From assembly GCA_003242425.1 (NCBI GenBank), contig QGUL01000031.1, positions 1-10,243 of the forward strand: DNA of 10,243 nt. Reading direction: 5' to 3'. Origin of the DNA: Pseudomonadota bacterium. Its GTDB lineage: Bacteria > Pseudomonadota > Gammaproteobacteria > Burkholderiales > SG8-39. The notes beneath the pieces are model-generated. The model was not told the origin of the DNA, ran no database searches, and saw only the letters and a program-made list of their open reading frames with translations. This document shows positions 7,501-10,243 of the stretch, piece after piece. The number at the start of each line of letters is the position of its first letter. The first letter of the stretch is position 1. The position numbers were made by a program, and so were the translations under genes.

Positions 7501-8586
7501 ATGAGCCGTTACGCGCCCGAACCCGCGCATCGTGAAGACGCCGCGACCAGGATCGGCATCCTGCTGATCAACCTCGGCACCCCGGACGAACCGACGCCTG
7601 CCGCCGTACGCCGCTACCTCGCCGAGTTCCTGTCCGATCCGCGCGTGATCGAAATACCGGCGGTGCTCTGGAAGCCGCTGCTCTACGGCCTCATCCTGCC
7701 TTTCCGCTCGCGTGCCTCGGCGGCCAAGTACGCCGCCATCTGGCGCGCCGAAGGCTCGCCGCTGCGGCTCTACACCGAACGGCAAGCGCAGCTGCTCCAG
7801 GGGCTGCTGGACGAACGCCTGCGCGTGCCGCTCACGGTCCGCTACGCCATGCGCTACGGCTCGCCCGCCATCGCCGACGTACTGTGGCAGATGAAGGCCG
7901 AAGGCTGCGACCGGCTGCTGGTCGTGCCGCTGTACCCGCAGTACGCGGCCAGCACCACGGGCACCGCGCTCGATTGCGTGTACGCGCTGTGGGCGCGCGT
8001 GCGCGACATCCCCGAGTTGCGTACGCTGAAGCACTTCTGCGACCACCCTGCCTACCTGCGCGCGCTGGCCGATTCGGTCCGGCGTCACTGGCACGTCAAC
8101 GGCCGCCCCGACAGGCTGGTGATGAGTTTCCACGGCCTGCCGCGCGAGGCCGTCGAACGCGGCGATCCCTATTACCGCCAATGCGAGCGCACGGCCCGCC
8201 TGCTGGCGGCGGCGCTGGAACTTCCGCAGGAGCGGTGGCTGATGACCTTTCAATCGCGCTTCGGCCGGGCGGAATGGCTGCAGCCCTACACGGCGGACAC
8301 ACTCGCCGCGCTGGGAAAACAGGGTGTGGGCCGCGTGGACGTCGTCTGTCCGGGTTTCGTGGCCGATTGCCTGGAAACCCTGGAAGAGATCGTCCTGGAG
8401 GGCCGCAAAGCCTTCCTCGAGGCGGGCGGACGCGAGTTCCATGCCCTGCCCTGCCTCAACGACGCGCCGGTCTGGATCGAAGCCCTGGCCGAAATCGTGC
8501 TGCCGCATCTGCATGGCTGGATCGACGCGCCCGGCACGCGGACTGCCGGAGCGGGGCCGTCGTCCCCCACCGCGAAAGGAGCATGA
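7501..8586 (+). CDS. hemH: Ferrochelatase
   Basis: Inserts Fe2+ into protoporphyrin IX, the last step of protoheme synthesis, at the cytosolic face of the membrane. The protein is 361 aa. Conserved features: [13 protein letters not shown] (residues 18-31), the YAMRYGSP block (115-122), [12 protein letters not shown] (143-154), the catalytic His211 in [18 protein letters not shown] (249-260) and Glu292 in DCLETLEEI, the usual partner near the metal path. The last 15-20 residues (Gly/Ala/Pro/Ser-rich) are a low-complexity tail. It lies 28 nt after hrcA with no good Shine-Dalgarno, and its stop codon touches the start of the next gene, so it sits in a likely hrcA-hemH-membrane protein transcript. 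The hrcA/hemH pairing is probably shared genome order rather than shared function (inference). Confidence 0.96.
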   Translation: MSRYAPEPAHREDAATRIGILLINLGTPDEPTPAAVRRYLAEFLSDPRVIEIPAVLWKPLLYGLILPFRSRASAAKYAAIWRAEGSPLRLYTERQAQLLQGLLDERLRVPLTVRYAMRYGSPAIADVLWQMKAEGCDRLLVVPLYPQYAASTTGTALDCVYALWARVRDIPELRTLKHFCDHPAYLRALADSVRRHWHVNGRPDRLVMSFHGLPREAVERGDPYYRQCERTARLLAAALELPQERWLMTFQSRFGRAEWLQPYTADTLAALGKQGVGRVDVVCPGFVADCLETLEEIVLEGRKAFLEAGGREFHALPCLNDAPVWIEALAEIVLPHLHGWIDAPGTRTAGAGPSSPTAKGA

Positions 8587-8931
8587 GTGACCGGACTGCT
8601 GCTGCGATGGCTGATCAACGCCCTGGCTTTGCTGGCGCTGCCGTACCTGTTCGATTCGATCCGGGTGGACAGCTTCTACACCGCGCTCATCGTCGCCCTG
8701 CTGCTGGGACTGGTGAACGCGGTCATCCGTCCGGTGCTCATCCTGCTCACCCTGCCCGTCACGATCCTGACGCTGGGACTGTTCGTGCTGGTCATCAACG
8801 CCCTGCTGTTCTGGTTCGTGGCTTCGTTCGTCGAGGGCTTCACCGTCACGGGCTTCTGGCCGGCCTTTTTCGGCGCCATCGTCTATGCGCTGATTTCCTG
8901 GGCCTTGAGCGCGCTGCTGACGCGTTCGTAA
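8587..8931 (+). CDS. YvlD-type four-helix membrane protein (phage_holin_4 family)
   Basis: Small integral membrane protein of 114 aa. Four hydrophobic segments are seen at about residues 5-22, 31-50, 52-80 and 90-112. The conserved centre LVNAVIRPVLILLTLPVTILTLGLF-like block (residues 42-66) is diagnostic of the COG1950/YvlD group, often labelled 'phage holin family' although most members are chromosomal. Function is unknown; in Bacillus a homologue sits in a cell-envelope stress operon. The start is GTG, directly after the hemH TGA, supported by a strong Shine-Dalgarno AAAGGAG (8575-8581) five nucleotides upstream. An ATG at 8583 is in a different frame and does not give this protein. The arrangement implies translational coupling to hemH. 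No phage genes are nearby, so a lysis role is unlikely. Confidence 0.88.
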   Translation: MTGLLLRWLINALALLALPYLFDSIRVDSFYTALIVALLLGLVNAVIRPVLILLTLPVTILTLGLFVLVINALLFWFVASFVEGFTVTGFWPAFFGAIVYALISWALSALLTRS

Positions 8932-8938
8932 GAAAAAT

Positions 8939-8978
8939 TTACAAACCGAGCCCCGGGTTTTTCTAAGCCATTACAAAC
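8939..8978 (+). repeat. Direct repeat TTACAAAC ahead of the sigma-54-like site
   Basis: TTACAAAC occurs at 8939-8946 and again at 8971-8978, 32 bp apart (about three helical turns), in an A/T-rich gap. Both lie upstream of the -24 box, where an enhancer-binding activator could sit. That role is inference; the repeats are short and could be chance. Confidence 0.4.
8943..8962 (+). terminator. Weak possible terminator after the hemH-YvlD unit
   Basis: AAACC (8943-8947) can pair with GGTTT (8956-8960), with five T residues at 8958-8962. The stem is short and the loop is 8 nt, so termination would be inefficient. It lies 11 nt after the stop codon in the right place, but I am not sure of it. Confidence 0.35.
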
Positions 8979-8994
8979 ACTAAACATTTTCTTA

Positions 8995-9010
8995 TGGCCT
9001 CGCGCTTGCT
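8995..9010 (+). promoter_or_regulatory. Sigma-54 (RpoN) -24/-12 promoter of the PEP-CTERM gene
   Basis: TGGCCT, five bases, TTGCT gives the spacing of the sigma-54 consensus TGGCAC-N5-TTGCW, with GG (8996-8997) and GC (9008-9009) correctly placed. The expected start is about 9021, giving a leader of some 30 nt that holds the Shine-Dalgarno GGAG (9042-9045) before the ATG at 9052. The two mismatches are in the less conserved AC of the -24 element. In Zoogloea, PEP-CTERM genes are known to depend on RpoN with the PrsK/PrsR two-component pair, which fits this site. Confidence 0.65.
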
Positions 9011-9051
9011 CCAGGTGTTGCGCGCTATCGTCCACCACATTGGAGAGTGCC

Positions 9052-9825
9052 ATGGTCCCCAGTGTCTTTCGCTTGCTTCTCGCGGTGGGAGTGTTCGTGA
9101 GCAGCCTGTACGGCGCCGCACACGCAGCCGTCATCAAGATTCCGGAATCGGCCTTCACCCCGGCTGCCGGCCTGATCACGTTCAGCGAATTTCCCCTCGG
9201 CACCGTCAACCCGACCTACACGCCGGCCGATTACGGCGGCGGCCCCGGATCGCCGACGGTCACATTCGGGGGATTCTTTCTCGGTCAGTCGCTGGGTAAC
9301 GCCGCGAGCTGCCCGCCCGGTGCGGCGCTCAGCGGTTGCGTGATCGGCACGCCGAGCGCGCCGCTCTCTCTCGATCCGGCTGCGCCCAACACCTTCATTA
9401 CCAACGACGGCGCCAATCCCACGAGCCCCGTGCTGTCCGGCACGCCGCAATTCAACGGCCCGGTGGCCATCCTGTTCGATGTTCCCGTGGCCGGTGTCGG
9501 ATTGAGCGGCGGATTCTTCGACGCCATCGGCGGCACGGCGATCGTCGCCTTCGATGCCGAAGGCAACGTGATCGGTACGGTGGTGAACGAACAACTGGGC
9601 ATCGAGTTCCTCGGCCTGGTGACGGACGACGAGTCCGAAACCATCGCCGGCCTGCTGTTCCATCTGGTCGGGCCCGAACCCGCAGGCTATGCGATCGACA
9701 ACGTGCGCTTCGGGCTGGCCGGGCAGATCGTCGTGCCCGGCAACGGCGCACCGGAACCGGGTGCGCTCGTTCTGGTCGCGGTAGGACTCATGGCCCTCGG
9801 CTACGCGCGCCGGCGCAATCGCTGA
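9052..9825 (+). CDS. PEP-CTERM sorting domain protein, secreted
   Basis: Exported protein of 257 aa with an N-terminal signal peptide (hydrophobic core about residues 6-20, likely cleavage after AHA at 23-25) and a C-terminal PEP-CTERM tag: APEP (234-237), a hydrophobic helix to about 251 and a final ARRRNR. Such tags are recognised by an exosortase (EpsH/XrtA type), linking the protein to exopolysaccharide export or floc/biofilm matrix in this group. The body is Gly/Ala/Pro-rich with beta-strand patterns and a GYAIDNVRFG string common just ahead of the tag in this class; two cysteines (87, 96) might form a disulfide. No enzymatic motif is seen, so the specific role is unknown. The ATG at 9052 is preferred over a TTG at 9040 because GGAG lies 6 nt before it. 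It is expressed on its own from the sigma-54-like promoter. The exosortase is not in this window. Confidence 0.88.
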   Translation: MVPSVFRLLLAVGVFVSSLYGAAHAAVIKIPESAFTPAAGLITFSEFPLGTVNPTYTPADYGGGPGSPTVTFGGFFLGQSLGNAASCPPGAALSGCVIGTPSAPLSLDPAAPNTFITNDGANPTSPVLSGTPQFNGPVAILFDVPVAGVGLSGGFFDAIGGTAIVAFDAEGNVIGTVVNEQLGIEFLGLVTDDESETIAGLLFHLVGPEPAGYAIDNVRFGLAGQIVVPGNGAPEPGALVLVAVGLMALGYARRRNR

Positions 9826-9844
9826 ATCGCAGCACTGCCTCCGA

Positions 9845-9870
9845 GCCGCCGCTCCACCCGGGGCGGCGGC
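9845..9870. other. GC-rich hairpin between PEP-CTERM gene and grpE
   Basis: GCCGCCGC (9845-9852) pairs perfectly with GCGGCGGC (9863-9870) around a 10-nt loop. There is no T tract on either strand, so it is not a standard intrinsic terminator. It may slow read-through from the PEP-CTERM gene into grpE or protect the 3' end of that mRNA. Confidence 0.4.
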
Positions 9871-9893
9871 CGCGCCGCGCATCTGCCGCGGCT

Positions 9894-9921
9894 CTTGAAT
9901 TTCCTCACCCCGCCCCCATTA
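9894..9921 (+). promoter_or_regulatory. Sigma-32 heat-shock promoter of grpE
   Basis: CTTGAA (9894-9899) and CCCCATTA (9914-9921) with a 14-bp spacer match the sigma-32 consensus CTTGAA / CCCCATNT, missing only the last T. The predicted start is near 9928, giving a leader of about 19 nt that contains the grpE Shine-Dalgarno. No CIRCE inverted repeat overlaps it. Confidence 0.8.
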
Positions 9922-9946
9922 GCTTGGGATTCCAACGGAGAATCCC

Positions 9947-10243
9947 ATGCAGCCCGACAATCCCGAACTGAATCAACCCGATCCGGGTGCGCAGCCGCCC
10001 GCGGAAGGCGAGCAGCAGCCGGCGCAGACCGCCGAGGCTGCGCCGCAAACCGGACAGCAGGCCGAGGCCGAGCGCACGCCGAGCCTTGAAGAATTGCTGC
10101 GACGGGCCGAACTGCTCGCGGCCGAACACCACGACGCCTGGCTGCGCGCCAAGGCGGAGACGGAGAACGTTCGCCGCCGGGCACAGGAAGACATCGCCAA
10201 GGCGCACAAATTCGCCATCGAGAAATTCGCGGCCGACCTGCTG
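9947..10243 (+). CDS. grpE: Nucleotide exchange factor GrpE (3' end outside window)
   Basis: The first 99 codons of GrpE, cut by the right edge. GrpE is the cytosolic co-chaperone that releases ADP from DnaK. The N terminus is acidic and Gln/Pro/Ala-rich (about residues 1-44), as in many GrpE proteins. It is followed by the start of the long coiled-coil helix with the diagnostic strings [33 protein letters not shown] and [14 protein letters not shown]. The start ATG at 9947 has Shine-Dalgarno GGAG at 9937-9940, six nucleotides upstream. The expected downstream partners dnaK and dnaJ would lie beyond the window. The sigma-32-like promoter just upstream shows it begins a heat-shock transcript. 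Confidence 0.95.
   Translation, partial: MQPDNPELNQPDPGAQPPAEGEQQPAQTAEAAPQTGQQAEAERTPSLEELLRRAELLAAEHHDAWLRAKAETENVRRRAQEDIAKAHKFAIEKFAADLL

Noticed and set aside
8587..8931. 'Phage holin' name suggesting a prophage remnant
   Set aside because: The family is widely chromosomal and no phage structural, integrase or endolysin gene is present; flanks are housekeeping genes.
9041..9051. GAGTGC string resembling half of a CIRCE operator near the PEP-CTERM start
   Set aside because: There is no matching TTAGCACTC arm nine bases upstream, and it lies within the Shine-Dalgarno region of an unrelated gene.

Overview
The window is an ordinary, gene-dense stretch of a high-GC (about 65%) Gram-negative chromosome, most likely a betaproteobacterium of the Rhodocyclales/Nitrosomonadales kind. 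This rests on a proteobacterial glutathione reductase, the divergent nadK-recN / hrcA arrangement upstream of grpE, an autotransporter outer-membrane barrel, and a PEP-CTERM (exosortase-sorted) surface protein. The lineage call is inference; no rRNA is present.

Layout, left to right. (1) From the left edge to 1997 on +: a HAF-repeat autotransporter whose 5' end lies outside or right at the edge of the window, followed by a strong intrinsic terminator (2023-2053). (2) 2139-2303 on -: tRNA-Val(GAC) with encoded CCA, its own terminator and a plausible promoter. (3) 2416-3762 on +: gorA. (4) 3773-6353 on -: nadK followed by recN as a two-gene operon, convergent with gorA (10 nt between stop codons). 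(5) 6453-8931 on +: hrcA, hemH and a small four-helix YvlD-type membrane protein, closely packed and probably co-transcribed at least in part. (6) 9052-9825 on +: a secreted PEP-CTERM protein behind a well-spaced sigma-54-like promoter. (7) 9947 to the right edge on +: the first 99 codons of grpE behind a sigma-32-like heat-shock promoter.

How the genes relate. hrcA and grpE are both heat-shock genes (repressor and DnaK nucleotide-exchange factor), but the visible grpE promoter is sigma-32-like and no CIRCE operator is seen anywhere in the window. nadK makes NADP+, whose reduced form feeds GorA; recN repairs double-strand breaks; hemH inserts iron into protoporphyrin. Together these form a housekeeping redox/stress neighbourhood. 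The two surface proteins (HAF autotransporter and PEP-CTERM protein) look like the accessory part.

I did not find a new defence system, mobile element or CRISPR array. The points most worth checking are: a short block in nadK where the conserved GGDGT region is badly degraded in very GC-rich DNA (sequence error or real divergence); the sigma-54-like promoter plus TTACAAAC direct repeats ahead of the PEP-CTERM gene; nearly leaderless promoters on the divergent nadK/hrcA pair; and near-identical propeller repeats in the autotransporter.
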